From Bradyrhizobium sp. ARR65 (GTDB lineage Bacteria > Pseudomonadota > Alphaproteobacteria > Rhizobiales > Xanthobacteraceae): a stretch of 64,000 bases of DNA. Under the pieces are notes generated by a model. That model was not told the origin of the DNA. It ran no database searches and saw only the letters and a list, made by a program, of their open reading frames with translations. This document shows, piece by piece, positions 8,954 through 17,816 of the stretch; positions within the stretch are counted from its first letter, which is position 1; the number at the start of each line of letters is the position of its first letter. Position numbers and translations under genes: made by a program. The stretch is from the NCBI RefSeq assembly GCF_000472385.1, contig NZ_AWZU01000002.1:248001-312000 (forward strand). Reading direction: 5' to 3'.

Positions 8954-11116
8954 ATGAATCTGAAGCAATGGATCGCCGGCTGTGCCGGCGCGGCCGCGCT
9001 GTTACAGGCAAGCGCCGTCATCGCGGCGAATGTCGATATTTCCGCGCATGACATCGGTGGTCAGGTGAGCGGCGAGAAGGGCCCCGAGGCGGGCGTCTGG
9101 GTGATCGCCGAGACCAAGGACCTTCCCACCAAATATGCCAAGATCGTCGTCACCGATGATCAGGGCCGCTATGTCATTCCCGATTTGCCCGACGCCAGCT
9201 ACAAGGTCTGGGTTCGGGGCTACGGCTTGACCGATAGCGCACAGGTCGATGCGCGTCCGGGCAAGGTTGTCGACTTCAACGTGAAGCCTGCCGCCTCGGC
9301 CGGCGCTGCGGCGCAGCTCTATCCCGGCATGTACTGGTATTCGATGCTCGACATTCCGGCGCCGAACGAATTCCCCGGCACCGGCGACAAGGGCAACAAG
9401 ATGCCGGACACCATGAAAAGCCAGGCGCAGTGGGTGGATACGGTCAAGAATGGCTGCCAGTCCTGCCATGCGCTCGGCTCTCGCGGTATCCGCGAGGTGC
9501 CCAAGATGTTCAGCGAGGGTCACGATTCGCAGGAGGCGTGGGCGATGCGCACGCAGGCGGGCCAGGCCATGGAATATATGGCGGTGGTGCTGGGCAGCAT
9601 GGGACCCGAAAAGGCCTATTCGCTATTCGCGAAATGGACCGACCGCATCGCGGAGGGCGAATTGCCCTTCGACAAGCCGGAGCGACCGAAGGGAATCGAA
9701 CGCAATGTCGTCTACACCGAGTGGGATTGGGCCTCACCCACGCACTACCAGCACGATGCGATCTCGACCGACAAGCGCAACCCGACGGTGAATGCCAATG
9801 GCTTGATCTACGGATCTCCGGAGGAAAGCACGGACCTCATTCCGACGCTCGATCCCGTCAAGAACGTCGCCGCGACGATCAAGGAGCCTTACCTCGATCC
9901 GAACACGCCATCGTCGGCGGACGCGCCGCGCGGGACGTCGGCCTATTGGGGCGACGAGGCGATCTGGGACGGTCACACCAGCATCCATAACGTCATCATG
10001 GACGAGCAGGGCAAGGTCTGGTTCACCGCGCGTCTGCGGCCGCCGGAAAATCCGGATTACTGCAAGCAGGGCTCCAGCCATCCATCCGCGAAGGTTGATC
10101 CGCAGGCCACCTCGGTGCGCCAACTCTCACGGTTCGATCCTGTCACCGGCAAATGGGACATGATCAACACTTGCTTTTCCACGCATCACCTCTATTTCGG
10201 GCATGATGCCAACGACCCGCTGTGGATGAGCGCGGGCGGCCCGACTCTCGGCGGCGGCATCGTTGGCTGGCTGAATGTCAAGCAATTCCGCGAGACGCAT
10301 GATGGCGTGACCGCGCAAGGTTGGACGCCGCTCGTGATCGACACCAACGGGAACGGCAAGCGTGATGCCTATGTGGGCCCGAAGGACCCGCTCGATCCGG
10401 CCAAGGACAAGCGCGTCATGGCCTCCTTCTACGGCGTGATGCCGAGCCCGGTCGACGATTCCATCTGGGGCCAGTCGATGGACCGCGGCTTCTCGCGGAT
10501 CGATCAACCCGGCTACATCATCCGCGTGGTGCCGGGGCCCGACCCCGCCAACACGGCGCTTGCGGAAATCTATCAGCCGCCGGAGGGCACGTTCGGTCCG
10601 CGCGGCATCGATATCGGACTCGATGGCGTGGTCTGGACAGCCCTGTCGAGCGGCCATCTCGCGAGCTTCGACCGCAGGCTGTGCAAGGGGCCGCTCAACG
10701 GCCCGAGCACGGCCGAAGGCAAGCAATGTCCCGAAGGCTGGAAGGTCTACCGGATGCCCGGCCCGCAGTTCAGGGGGCTGGACCCGAAGGGCAGCGCCAA
10801 CCACGCGTATTATCTCTGGGTCGACCGCTATAATATCCTCGGCCTCGGCGCCAATGTGCCGATCGCGTCGGCCAATGGTGGCGAATCGCTCCTTGCTCTG
10901 GTGAATGGCGAGTTCGTCACGCTGCGGGTGCCTTATCCGCTCGGCTTCTTCACCAAGAACGTCGATGGACGTATCGATGATGCGTCTGCCGGCTGGAAGG
11001 GACGCGGCATCTGGACCACCTCGGGCACACGCACGAATTTCCATGGCGAGGGCGGCAAGGATGCCTATCCCAAAGTCTTCAAGGTGCAGATGCGGCCCAA
11101 TCCGCTGGCGCACTGA
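8954..11116 (+). CDS. Secreted one-haem protein: carboxypeptidase-regulatory-like domain plus Vgb-like propeller
   Basis: 720-residue exported protein. A Sec signal (MNLKQWIAGCAGAAALLQAS, cleavage near AIAA) is followed by a carboxypeptidase regulatory-like beta-sandwich (about residues 35-115), one c-type haem motif CQSCH (residues 168-172) and a long C-terminal region resembling the streptogramin lyase (Vgb) beta-propeller, with repeated DxxGxVW-type strands such as DEQGKVWFTARL and GLDGVVWTAL. Periplasmic location follows from the signal and haem motif. It could be a dehydrogenase or lyase acting on the pathway substrate and passing electrons to a cytochrome; the reaction is not known. AGGGGAGAAAC precedes the ATG. 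Confidence 0.8.
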   Translation: MNLKQWIAGCAGAAALLQASAVIAANVDISAHDIGGQVSGEKGPEAGVWVIAETKDLPTKYAKIVVTDDQGRYVIPDLPDASYKVWVRGYGLTDSAQVDARPGKVVDFNVKPAASAGAAAQLYPGMYWYSMLDIPAPNEFPGTGDKGNKMPDTMKSQAQWVDTVKNGCQSCHALGSRGIREVPKMFSEGHDSQEAWAMRTQAGQAMEYMAVVLGSMGPEKAYSLFAKWTDRIAEGELPFDKPERPKGIERNVVYTEWDWASPTHYQHDAISTDKRNPTVNANGLIYGSPEESTDLIPTLDPVKNVAATIKEPYLDPNTPSSADAPRGTSAYWGDEAIWDGHTSIHNVIMDEQGKVWFTARLRPPENPDYCKQGSSHPSAKVDPQATSVRQLSRFDPVTGKWDMINTCFSTHHLYFGHDANDPLWMSAGGPTLGGGIVGWLNVKQFRETHDGVTAQGWTPLVIDTNGNGKRDAYVGPKDPLDPAKDKRVMASFYGVMPSPVDDSIWGQSMDRGFSRIDQPGYIIRVVPGPDPANTALAEIYQPPEGTFGPRGIDIGLDGVVWTALSSGHLASFDRRLCKGPLNGPSTAEGKQCPEGWKVYRMPGPQFRGLDPKGSANHAYYLWVDRYNILGLGANVPIASANGGESLLALVNGEFVTLRVPYPLGFFTKNVDGRIDDASAGWKGRGIWTTSGTRTNFHGEGGKDAYPKVFKVQMRPNPLAH

Positions 11117-11171
11117 TTTGTTCAACTCGCCGGTTCCGCGCGTTGCGGGGCCGGCTCCAACGGAGCATCAC

Positions 11172-11966
11172 ATGCAAAGAACTTCTCGACGCGATCTGCT
11201 GATGGTGGCAACGGGGGCTGTAGCGGCCGCCGCCATCTCCGACGCGGCTCCGGCCGCGGCGCAAGCCGGTCCGAAGCCGATCTTCGAGGTGCCGATCACG
11301 ACCATTCCGATCGTCGGAGAGAACGGCGTGTTTCAGGTCCGCCGCATCTACTGCATCGGCCGCAACTATGCCGCCCACGCGATCGAGCGCGGCTCGGATC
11401 CGAACCGCGAGCCGCCGTTCTTCTTCCAGAAGCCGACGGACGCCATCCAGAACGTGCCGGTCGGCGTCGTCGCCGACCACCCCTATCCCTCGCTGACCAA
11501 GAATTATCACCACGAGGTCGAGCTGGTCGCGGCGCTCAAATCCGGCGGCACCAACATTTCGCCCGACAAGGCGCTCGATCATGTCTATGGCTACGCGCTC
11601 GGCCTCGACATGACCCGGCGCGACCTGCAGAACGGCATGGCCGCGGAAAAGAAGCCCTGGGAGATCGGCAAGAGCTTCGATCACGCCGCGGTGCTTGGAC
11701 CGATCCACCCGGTCTCCAAGGTCGGCCATCTCACCAAGGGCGCGATCTCGCTCGCGGTCAACGGCGTGGTGCGGCAAAGCTCCGACCTTGACAAGATGAT
11801 CTGGAGCGTTGCGGAGCAGATCGCAAAACTTTCAGAGGCATTCGAGCTGAAGGCCGGTGACATCATCTACTCGGGCACGCCGGAAAATGTCGGGCCGGTG
11901 GTGAAGGGCGACGTGCTGCTGTGCAGGCTCGAGGGCCTGCCGGACATGTCGATCAAGATCGTCTAG
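11172..11966 (+). CDS. Fumarylacetoacetate hydrolase family protein with twin-arginine leader
   Basis: 264 residues from the ATG at 11172. The N-terminus MQRTSRRDLLMVATGAVAAA is a clear Tat signal ending near AAAQA. The catalytic part is a FAH fold: CIGRNYAAHAIERGSD, the metal-binding HHEVELVAALKSGG, YALGLDMTRRDLQ, and the closing YSGTPENVGPV. FAH enzymes cleave C-C bonds of beta-diketo acids or decarboxylate/tautomerise oxalocrotonate-type acids, normally in the cytoplasm. A Tat leader on this family is uncommon and fits the exported theme of the cluster. A second, leaderless FAH protein lies at 24915-25784. Confidence 0.86.
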   Translation: MQRTSRRDLLMVATGAVAAAAISDAAPAAAQAGPKPIFEVPITTIPIVGENGVFQVRRIYCIGRNYAAHAIERGSDPNREPPFFFQKPTDAIQNVPVGVVADHPYPSLTKNYHHEVELVAALKSGGTNISPDKALDHVYGYALGLDMTRRDLQNGMAAEKKPWEIGKSFDHAAVLGPIHPVSKVGHLTKGAISLAVNGVVRQSSDLDKMIWSVAEQIAKLSEAFELKAGDIIYSGTPENVGPVVKGDVLLCRLEGLPDMSIKIV

Positions 11967-12134
11967 CGCTTCCGCCGGTCGCGTGGTGGTCATCGCGCGA
12001 CGGGCGCCTCTCCGCCCTTGTCCCAGGAACTTTTTGGGCTCGGAACCGTCTAATGCTTACGGATCGGCGCGCAGGACCTGCTCCAGCGTCCTGCCGCCGG
12101 TTGTACAAGCGGCGGTGGCAAGGGGAGAGATCAC

Positions 12135-13664
12135 ATGAGCGAGGACAACAAGCCGAGCGGACCGGATCTCACGCAAGGTGTATCGCCTGCCGATTTCGCC
12201 GATGGTAAGCTGCTCGGCCATGTTGGCGAGGAGCAGGTGCTGCTCATCCAGCTCGGCTCCGAGATTCTCGCGATAGACGCTTTTTGCAGCCATTATCACG
12301 GCCCGCTCGCGGAAGGGCTGGTTGTCGGCGACACGATTCGCTGCCCCTGGCACCACGCCTGCTTCGCCTTGCGCAGCGGCGAAGCGGTGCGTCCGCCGGC
12401 GCTGAACGCGCTCGCCATCTGGCAGGTCGAACGCGAAAGCGACAGGATTTTTGTCTACCGCAAGCGCGAGGAGCCCAAGGAAGCGCCGCCGGCTACATCG
12501 CGCCGGGCGGGCGGTTTGCCAGACCGAATCGTCGTCGTCGGCGGTGGGGCCGCCGGCTTTGCTGCAGCCGAGATGCTGCGGCGCGAGGGCTTTGCCAGTT
12601 TGATCACCATGATCAGCGATGATGGCGCGCCGCCGGTTGATCGGCCCAATTTGTCCAAGGACTATCTGGCGGGTCAGGCGCCGGAAGACTGGGTGCCGCT
12701 CCGCCCGGACGATTTTTACGCCGACGTTGGTATCGAACTCAGGCTCAACACATCAGCCGCGTCGATCGATCTGAAGGAACGCAAGGTCGTTCTCGCCAAT
12801 GGCGGGTTGGTGCCGTTCGATCGCCTGCTGCTTGCAACGGGAGCGGAGCCGGTGCGCCTCCAGATCCCGGGCGCCGATCAGCCCCACGTCCATATGCTCC
12901 GCACGCTCGCCGACAGCCGCGCGATCATCGCCGGCGCGGCCGGCGCAAAGCGCGCGCTGGTGATCGGCGCGAGCTTTATCGGGCTGGAGGTCGCGGCATC
13001 GCTGCGCGCCCGCAATCTCGAGGTGCACGTCGTGGCGCCGGAGCAGCGGCCGATGGAGCGCATTCTTGGCGCCGAGATGGGCGATTTCGTGCGCTCCCTG
13101 CACGAAGAGCACGGCGTCATTTTCCACCTGCAGGACACGGTGACACGGCTCGATGGCAAACGCGCCACGCTGAAGAGCGGTGCCGCGATCGAAGCCGATC
13201 TGGTCGTGGTCGGAATAGGCGTCCGCCCGCGCGTCGCGCTTGCCGAACAGGCGGGACTTGCGACCGACCGCGGCGTCACCGTCGACGCCTATCTCGAAAC
13301 CAGCGTCCCCGGCATCTTCGCTGCCGGCGATATCGCACGCTGGCCGGATACGCATTCAAAGGCCAATATCAGGGTCGAGCATTGGGTCGTCGCCGAGCGG
13401 CAGGGCCAGACCGCCGCGCGCAACATGCTGGGTCAACGCGAGCGCTACGATGCCGTGCCGTTCTTCTGGAGCCAGCATTACGACGTGCCGATCAACTATG
13501 TCGGTCACGCGGAAAGCTGGGACGAGATCAAGGTCGACGGCAGCATCGCCGGCAAGGATTGTCTCGTTCGGTACAAGCAGCAAGGTCGCGTGCTCGCGGT
13601 GGCTTCGATCTATCGCGACCTCGCCAATCTTGAGGCCGAGCTCGCGATGGAGCGCGGGAGCTGA
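12135..13664 (+). CDS. Rieske [2Fe-2S] / FAD-NAD(P) oxidoreductase fusion (AIFM3-like ferredoxin reductase)
   Basis: 509 residues. The N-terminal Rieske domain carries both ligand pairs, C51-S-H53 and C70-PWH73. A linker near residue 120 leads to the FAD-binding fold (VVGGGAAGFAAAEML, ~135), the NAD-binding fold (GASFIGLEVAASL, ~280), the FAD-closing segment GIFAAGDIARWP, and the C-terminal reductase dimerisation domain. It transfers electrons between NAD(P)H and a Rieske centre, as in dioxygenase reductases or AIF-like proteins. No leader, so cytoplasmic. It is the last gene of the cluster, 168 bp after the FAH gene, and converges with the XRE regulator. Confidence 0.88.
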   Translation: MSEDNKPSGPDLTQGVSPADFADGKLLGHVGEEQVLLIQLGSEILAIDAFCSHYHGPLAEGLVVGDTIRCPWHHACFALRSGEAVRPPALNALAIWQVERESDRIFVYRKREEPKEAPPATSRRAGGLPDRIVVVGGGAAGFAAAEMLRREGFASLITMISDDGAPPVDRPNLSKDYLAGQAPEDWVPLRPDDFYADVGIELRLNTSAASIDLKERKVVLANGGLVPFDRLLLATGAEPVRLQIPGADQPHVHMLRTLADSRAIIAGAAGAKRALVIGASFIGLEVAASLRARNLEVHVVAPEQRPMERILGAEMGDFVRSLHEEHGVIFHLQDTVTRLDGKRATLKSGAAIEADLVVVGIGVRPRVALAEQAGLATDRGVTVDAYLETSVPGIFAAGDIARWPDTHSKANIRVEHWVVAERQGQTAARNMLGQRERYDAVPFFWSQHYDVPINYVGHAESWDEIKVDGSIAGKDCLVRYKQQGRVLAVASIYRDLANLEAELAMERGS

Positions 13665-13690
13665 CGCGGAACGAAGATGCTCCGGCCGCA

Positions 13691-14239
13691 TCAAAACGTC
13701 GGCGGCGTGCAGGCGCTGATCACCTCGCAGGGTTTGTTGCCGACGCAGCGGAAGCGGTGCGGGCGGCGGCTCTCGAAGTAATAGGCATCGCCCGGTCCCA
13801 GGATGCGCCGCTCGCCGTCGACCGTCACCTCCAGGCGGCCGCTGATCACGATGCCGCCTTCCTCGCCGTCGTGCACCAGCGGCACGCGCCCGGTGTCGCC
13901 GCCCGGACCGTAATGCTCTCTTAATATTTGCAGCGCGCGGCCGAACAGATTGTCGCCGACCTGCCGGTAGGAGATCGGCTTCTTGCCGATCTCGGTCAAT
14001 TCGTCGGCGCGGTAAAAGGCCTTGCGCGGGCGTTCCGGCTCGATCGCGAAGAACTCGGCCAGCCCCATCGGAATTCCGTCGAGGATGCGCTTGAGCGCGC
14101 CGACGGACGGATTCATCTGATTGGACTCGATCAGGGAAATGGTCGAGTTGGTGACGCCGGATCGCTTTGCCAGCTCCCGCTGGGATAACTTGTGATGCTG
14201 GCGAACGAAGCGGAGTCGCCCGCCGATATCGACGCTCAT
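13691..14239 (-). CDS. XRE-family regulator with cupin sensor (PuuR-like)
   Basis: 182 residues: an N-terminal helix-turn-helix (LRFVRQHHKLSQRELAKRSG then VTNSTISLIESNQMNPSVG, residues ~8-50) and a C-terminal cupin (PLVHDGEEGGIVISGRLEVT, then GDAYYFESRRPHRFRCVG). This layout is that of PuuR/SutR repressors of polyamine and amino-acid catabolism. It diverges from the omega-aminotransferase and D-amino-acid dehydrogenase genes with a 6-15-6 inverted repeat between, so it probably represses that pair until an amine or amino acid appears. Confidence 0.92.
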   Translation of the reverse strand: MSVDIGGRLRFVRQHHKLSQRELAKRSGVTNSTISLIESNQMNPSVGALKRILDGIPMGLAEFFAIEPERPRKAFYRADELTEIGKKPISYRQVGDNLFGRALQILREHYGPGGDTGRVPLVHDGEEGGIVISGRLEVTVDGERRILGPGDAYYFESRRPHRFRCVGNKPCEVISACTPPTF

Positions 14240-14266
14240 CGGAAATCCCGTGTTTGAGCTGTTGCG

Positions 14267-14293
14267 GATCGCACAAATATGCCTTTAGCGATC
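14267..14293. promoter_or_regulatory. Inverted repeat between XRE-cupin regulator and aminotransferase, candidate operator
   Basis: Arms GATCGC (14267-14272) and GCGATC (14288-14293) are perfect inverted repeats separated by 15 AT-rich bases. The site lies 28 bp upstream of the regulator start and about 100 bp upstream of the aminotransferase. It is the only clear dyad in the 153-bp divergent gap. Confidence 0.35.
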
Positions 14294-14392
14294 TAACAAA
14301 ATCAAGAGGTTGCCTGCAATCAGAAAAGGACTTGTTGCCCATTCCCGAGCATGGTCAGGCTTGTTTGAACAGCCACGCAAAGGAGCGCCGCC

Positions 14393-15721
14393 GTGACCGT
14401 CCACCAGATTCCGAACACCTTGCAGCTCGATTCCTTCTGGATGCCGTTCACGGCCAACCGACAGTTCAAAGCCGCGCCGCGCCTCGTCGCTTCCGCGGAA
14501 GGGATGCATTACACGACCGTCGATGGCCGCAAGGTGATCGACGGTTCGGCGGGGCTGTGGTGCGTGAACGCCGGCCACGCCCGGCCGCAGATCGCAGCCG
14601 CGGTCGAGCGACAACTGATGACGCTGGACTATGCGCCGTCATTCCAGATGGGCCATCCGATCGCTTTCGATTTCGCGGAGAAGCTCGCCGCGATTGCGCC
14701 TGATGGACTCGATCGCATCTTCTTCACCAATTCGGGTTCGGAATCGGTCGACACCGCGCTGAAGATCGCGCTGGCCTATCAGCGCGCTGCGGGGCAGCCG
14801 ACGCGGACGCGCCTGATCGGTCGCGAGCGCGGCTATCATGGCGTCGGCTTCGGCGGCATGTCGGTGGGCGGCATCGTGAACAACCGGCGCGCCTTCGCCA
14901 CCCATCTGCCCGGCGTCGATCACATCCGCCACACCCACGATCTCGCGCGTAACGCCTTTTCCAGGGAGCAGCCGGCATATGGCGCTGAATTCGCCGATGA
15001 TCTCGAGCGCCTGGTCGCCTTGCATGGCGCCGAGACCATCGCAGCCGTCATCGTCGAACCCGTCGCGGGCTCGACCGGCGTGCTGGTGCCGCCGCAGGGC
15101 TATCTGAAGCGGCTGCGGGAGATCTGTGACAAGCATGGCATCCTGCTGATCTTCGACGAGGTCATCACGGGTTTCGGCCGGCTCGGCACGCCATTCGCAG
15201 CCAATTATTTCGGCGTCACCCCCGATATCATGACTACCGCCAAGGGCATCACCAACGGCGTCATCCCCATGGGTGCGGTGTTCACCAGCCGCAAGGTGCA
15301 TGACGCGCTGATGACCGGGCCGGAGGCCCAGATCGAGCTGTTCCACGGCTACACCTATTCCGCTCATCCGGTGGCCTGTGCCGCGGGCCTGGCGACGCTC
15401 GAGATTTACCGAAGCGAAGGCCTGTTGACGCGCGGTGCGACACTAGCACTGCACTGGCAGGAGACGATGCATGGCTTGCGCGACCTGCCCAATGTGATCG
15501 ACATCCGCACCATCGGTCTCGTCGCCGGCATCGAATTGTCGCCGCGATCGGGTGCCATCGGCGCGCGCGCCTATGAAGTGATGGTGGACTGCTTCAACAA
15601 CGGACTGATGCTTCGCGTCACCGGCGACACGGTCGCGCTGTCGCCGCCGCTGATCGTCAAGCAAGAGCAGATCGACGAGATGGCGGCGATCCTGGCTGTC
15701 GCCATTAAACGCGTGGCCTGA
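14393..15721 (+). CDS. Class III omega-amino acid:pyruvate aminotransferase
   Basis: 442-residue PLP enzyme of the beta-alanine/omega-amino acid-pyruvate transaminase group. Seen in the sequence: DSFWMPFTANRQFK at the N-terminus, NSGSESVDTALKIA for cofactor phosphate, YHG (148-150), the acidic IFDEVITGFGR (Asp255), and the PLP lysine K284 in TTAKGITNGVIPMGA. Start is a GTG eight bases after AAGGAG. It likely moves the amino group of beta-alanine, a polyamine-derived omega-amino acid or a related amine to pyruvate, giving alanine. Divergent from the PuuR-like regulator and 66 bp ahead of the D-amino-acid dehydrogenase gene. Confidence 0.92.
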   Translation: MTVHQIPNTLQLDSFWMPFTANRQFKAAPRLVASAEGMHYTTVDGRKVIDGSAGLWCVNAGHARPQIAAAVERQLMTLDYAPSFQMGHPIAFDFAEKLAAIAPDGLDRIFFTNSGSESVDTALKIALAYQRAAGQPTRTRLIGRERGYHGVGFGGMSVGGIVNNRRAFATHLPGVDHIRHTHDLARNAFSREQPAYGAEFADDLERLVALHGAETIAAVIVEPVAGSTGVLVPPQGYLKRLREICDKHGILLIFDEVITGFGRLGTPFAANYFGVTPDIMTTAKGITNGVIPMGAVFTSRKVHDALMTGPEAQIELFHGYTYSAHPVACAAGLATLEIYRSEGLLTRGATLALHWQETMHGLRDLPNVIDIRTIGLVAGIELSPRSGAIGARAYEVMVDCFNNGLMLRVTGDTVALSPPLIVKQEQIDEMAAILAVAIKRVA

Positions 15722-15787
15722 TCCTTGCTCTTCGCGGTCGCAGTTGACATCTCTAATGGCGCGGCGATCGCGCAGGAGTCTTGATCG

Positions 15788-17053
15788 GTGAAAGTGCTAA
15801 TCCTCGGCGCCGGCGTCATTGGCGTAACCTCGGCCTATTATCTTGCGAAAGCCGGCCACTCGGTCACGGTCGTTGACCGCCAGGCGGGTGCGGCGCTGGA
15901 AACCAGCTTTGCCAATGCCGGCGAGGTTTCGCCGGGCTATGCCTCGCCCTGGGCGGGGCCCGGCGTTCCGGTCAAAGCCATCAAGTGGCTCTTGATGAAG
16001 CACGGCCCGCTGGTGATTCGTCCGAAGCCGGACCTCGCGATGTGGGTGTTCATGGCGAAGATGCTGCGCAACTGCACCAGTGTGCGCTACGCCGTCAACA
16101 AGAGCCGGATGATCCCGATCGCCGAATATAGCCGCGACTGTCTGCGCGTCCTGCGCACCGATATCGGCATTCACTACGACGAAGAGAGCCGCGGCACCTT
16201 GCAACTGTTCCGCAAGCAGGCGCAGCTCGACGGCACCGGCGAGGACATCGCCGTGCTCAAACAATATGGCGTGCCCTACGAGGTGCTCGATCGCACCGGC
16301 TGTATTGCAGCCGAGCCCGCGCTCGCTGCCGTGAAGGACAAATTCGTCGGCGGCCTGCGTCTGCCGCACGACGAGACCGGCGACTGCCACATGTTCACGC
16401 AGACGCTCGCCGCGAAGGCGGCAGAGCTCGGTGTGCAGTTTTCCTTCGGGACCTCCATCGAGCGGATTGTCGTGGATGGTCGGCGCGTTGCCGGCGTCGC
16501 GACTTCCGCCGGCCTCATGCAGGCCGACGCTTATGTCGTCGCGCTCGGGAGCTGGTCGCCGCGCCTGCTCGGGCCGCTCGGCATCTCGCTACCCGTCTAT
16601 CCGGTGAAGGGCTATTCGATCACCGTGCCGGTGAAGGACCCCGCGGGCGCACCTGTTTCGACCGTCATGGACGAGAGCTACAAGGTGGCGATCACGCGAC
16701 TGGGCTCTCGCATCCGCGTCGGCGGCACCGCGGAAATCTCAGGCTATTCCAATGTCTTGCATCCGGCGCGCCGCGCGACGCTCGATCATTCCTTGACCGA
16801 TCTGTTTCCGCAGGGCGGCGATCTCAGCGACGTGAAATTCTGGTGCGGCCTGCGCCCGATGACGCCCGACGGCCCACCACTGATCGGGCCGACGCCTTAC
16901 GCCAACCTGCATCTCAACACCGGCCACGGAACGCTTGGCTGGACCATGGCCTGCGGCTCGGGCCGCGTGCTCGCCGATGTCCTGAGCGGCCGCAAGCCGG
17001 AGGTCGATATCGGCGAGCTTGCGATGAACAGGTACGAACGCCGGTTTGGGTGA
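15788..17053 (+). CDS. dadA: D-amino acid dehydrogenase (DadA-like FAD oxidoreductase)
   Basis: 421-residue FAD-dependent deaminating dehydrogenase on the cytoplasmic face of the membrane. The N-terminal [20 protein letters not shown] is the FAD dinucleotide fold; [20 protein letters not shown] is the DadA hallmark; the C-terminal [16 protein letters not shown] and [18 protein letters not shown] close the FAD site. Start is a GTG preceded by GCAGGAG. With the aminotransferase it may recycle alanine or oxidise D-amino acids, feeding electrons to quinone. Full family length. Confidence 0.92.
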   Translation: MKVLILGAGVIGVTSAYYLAKAGHSVTVVDRQAGAALETSFANAGEVSPGYASPWAGPGVPVKAIKWLLMKHGPLVIRPKPDLAMWVFMAKMLRNCTSVRYAVNKSRMIPIAEYSRDCLRVLRTDIGIHYDEESRGTLQLFRKQAQLDGTGEDIAVLKQYGVPYEVLDRTGCIAAEPALAAVKDKFVGGLRLPHDETGDCHMFTQTLAAKAAELGVQFSFGTSIERIVVDGRRVAGVATSAGLMQADAYVVALGSWSPRLLGPLGISLPVYPVKGYSITVPVKDPAGAPVSTVMDESYKVAITRLGSRIRVGGTAEISGYSNVLHPARRATLDHSLTDLFPQGGDLSDVKFWCGLRPMTPDGPPLIGPTPYANLHLNTGHGTLGWTMACGSGRVLADVLSGRKPEVDIGELAMNRYERRFG

Positions 17054-17325
17054 GGGGACATCGCGAGTGAAGCAGAGGCTGCAGCAGCTCTGATCGCGCT
17101 GTTCGTCGCCTGGCGAAGGCGAGGGCCAACGTAGTCTCCCGATGAGACCCGGTTGGGGTTGGTAGGCGTCTTTCGCAAAATCAAGTCCTGTCCAGGTCTG
17201 CGCTCGCTGTCGCCCGCTCGTCCCGGACGACCTGGCATGTTTCCCAATTCGATTCCAAACAGCCAATCACTCCCTGCCAAATTAGGACACCGGGACGGGC
17301 GAATACGGACCATATCGCCCAAAAG

Positions 17326-17340
17326 AAACAAAACAAGAAC
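17326..17340. promoter_or_regulatory. SOS-box-like direct repeat (one mismatch)
   Basis: AAAC-N7-GAAC with an A-rich spacer matches the alphaproteobacterial LexA direct repeat GAAC-N7-GAAC except for the first base. It sits 20 bp upstream of a 35-codon frame. The mismatch in a core base makes this tentative. Confidence 0.25.
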
Positions 17341-17464
17341 ATAAACCTGTGGTTGGGTGTATGTCAACAGGCAAACTTGCCGAGCAACTCTTCGCACAAA
17401 CCTCAGACACACCACCTAGCATGCAGTGTAAAACAATTCGCTCTGGGGGCGAGCAAGGCCGAAC

Positions 17465-17737
17465 ATGATCGGCCATCGTTACTCCCGATGCGAAGACCGG
17501 GGCAGTGAGTTGGAATTCATCGTCAATTCGGAAGACATTCTAGCGAGGGCTCAAACGCAGCGTGAGCTTCCGTCGGCGCGATCTCCGGGACGGCGTTATG
17601 AGGCCGCACTTGGACGATCATCGGCCGCGACTGTGATCGCGTGCCGCCTGAAAGCAGAGGCCGTAGCTGAAACACGGCATAGTCAAACGCTCCTCGAACG
17701 TCTCGAGGCTGACGGGCGATCACGCGAGAGAGGCTGA
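17465..17737 (+). CDS. Possible small hypothetical protein (90 aa)
   Basis: A 90-residue frame starting with ATG at 17465, highly charged (many Arg and Glu), with no signal peptide, membrane segment or motif that I recognise. No good ribosome site precedes it, but its ATG overlaps the stop of a 35-codon frame. It may be a chance frame in a gene-poor stretch or the remnant of a decayed gene. Listed only because nothing else explains this stretch. Confidence 0.2.
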   Translation: MIGHRYSRCEDRGSELEFIVNSEDILARAQTQRELPSARSPGRRYEAALGRSSAATVIACRLKAEAVAETRHSQTLLERLEADGRSRERG

Positions 17738-17816
17738 TCCGCGCCAGGCCTTTGTTAAACCGCCCTCCACATCAGCGATCCCGAACGCTGGAATTTGTCC
17801 GAAGAGACCTACTGTC

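Larger units (their letters stand above)
17054..17816. other. 763-bp region with no confident gene
   Basis: Only two tiny frames are present: a 35-codon frame from 17361 overlapping, in an ATGA, a 90-codon frame from 17465. Neither resembles a known family. A near-match to the alphaproteobacterial LexA/SOS direct repeat is at 17326-17340, about 20 bases upstream of the first frame. AT content between 17320 and 17430 is higher than its surroundings, consistent with a promoter zone. No tRNA, transposon end or hairpin terminator was recognised here. Confidence 0.5.

Noticed and set aside
8730..8957. 75-codon frame with three cysteines in the gap before the haem protein
   Set aside because: Its first part lies inside the prpD gene in another frame and no ribosome site or family match is visible; likely chance.
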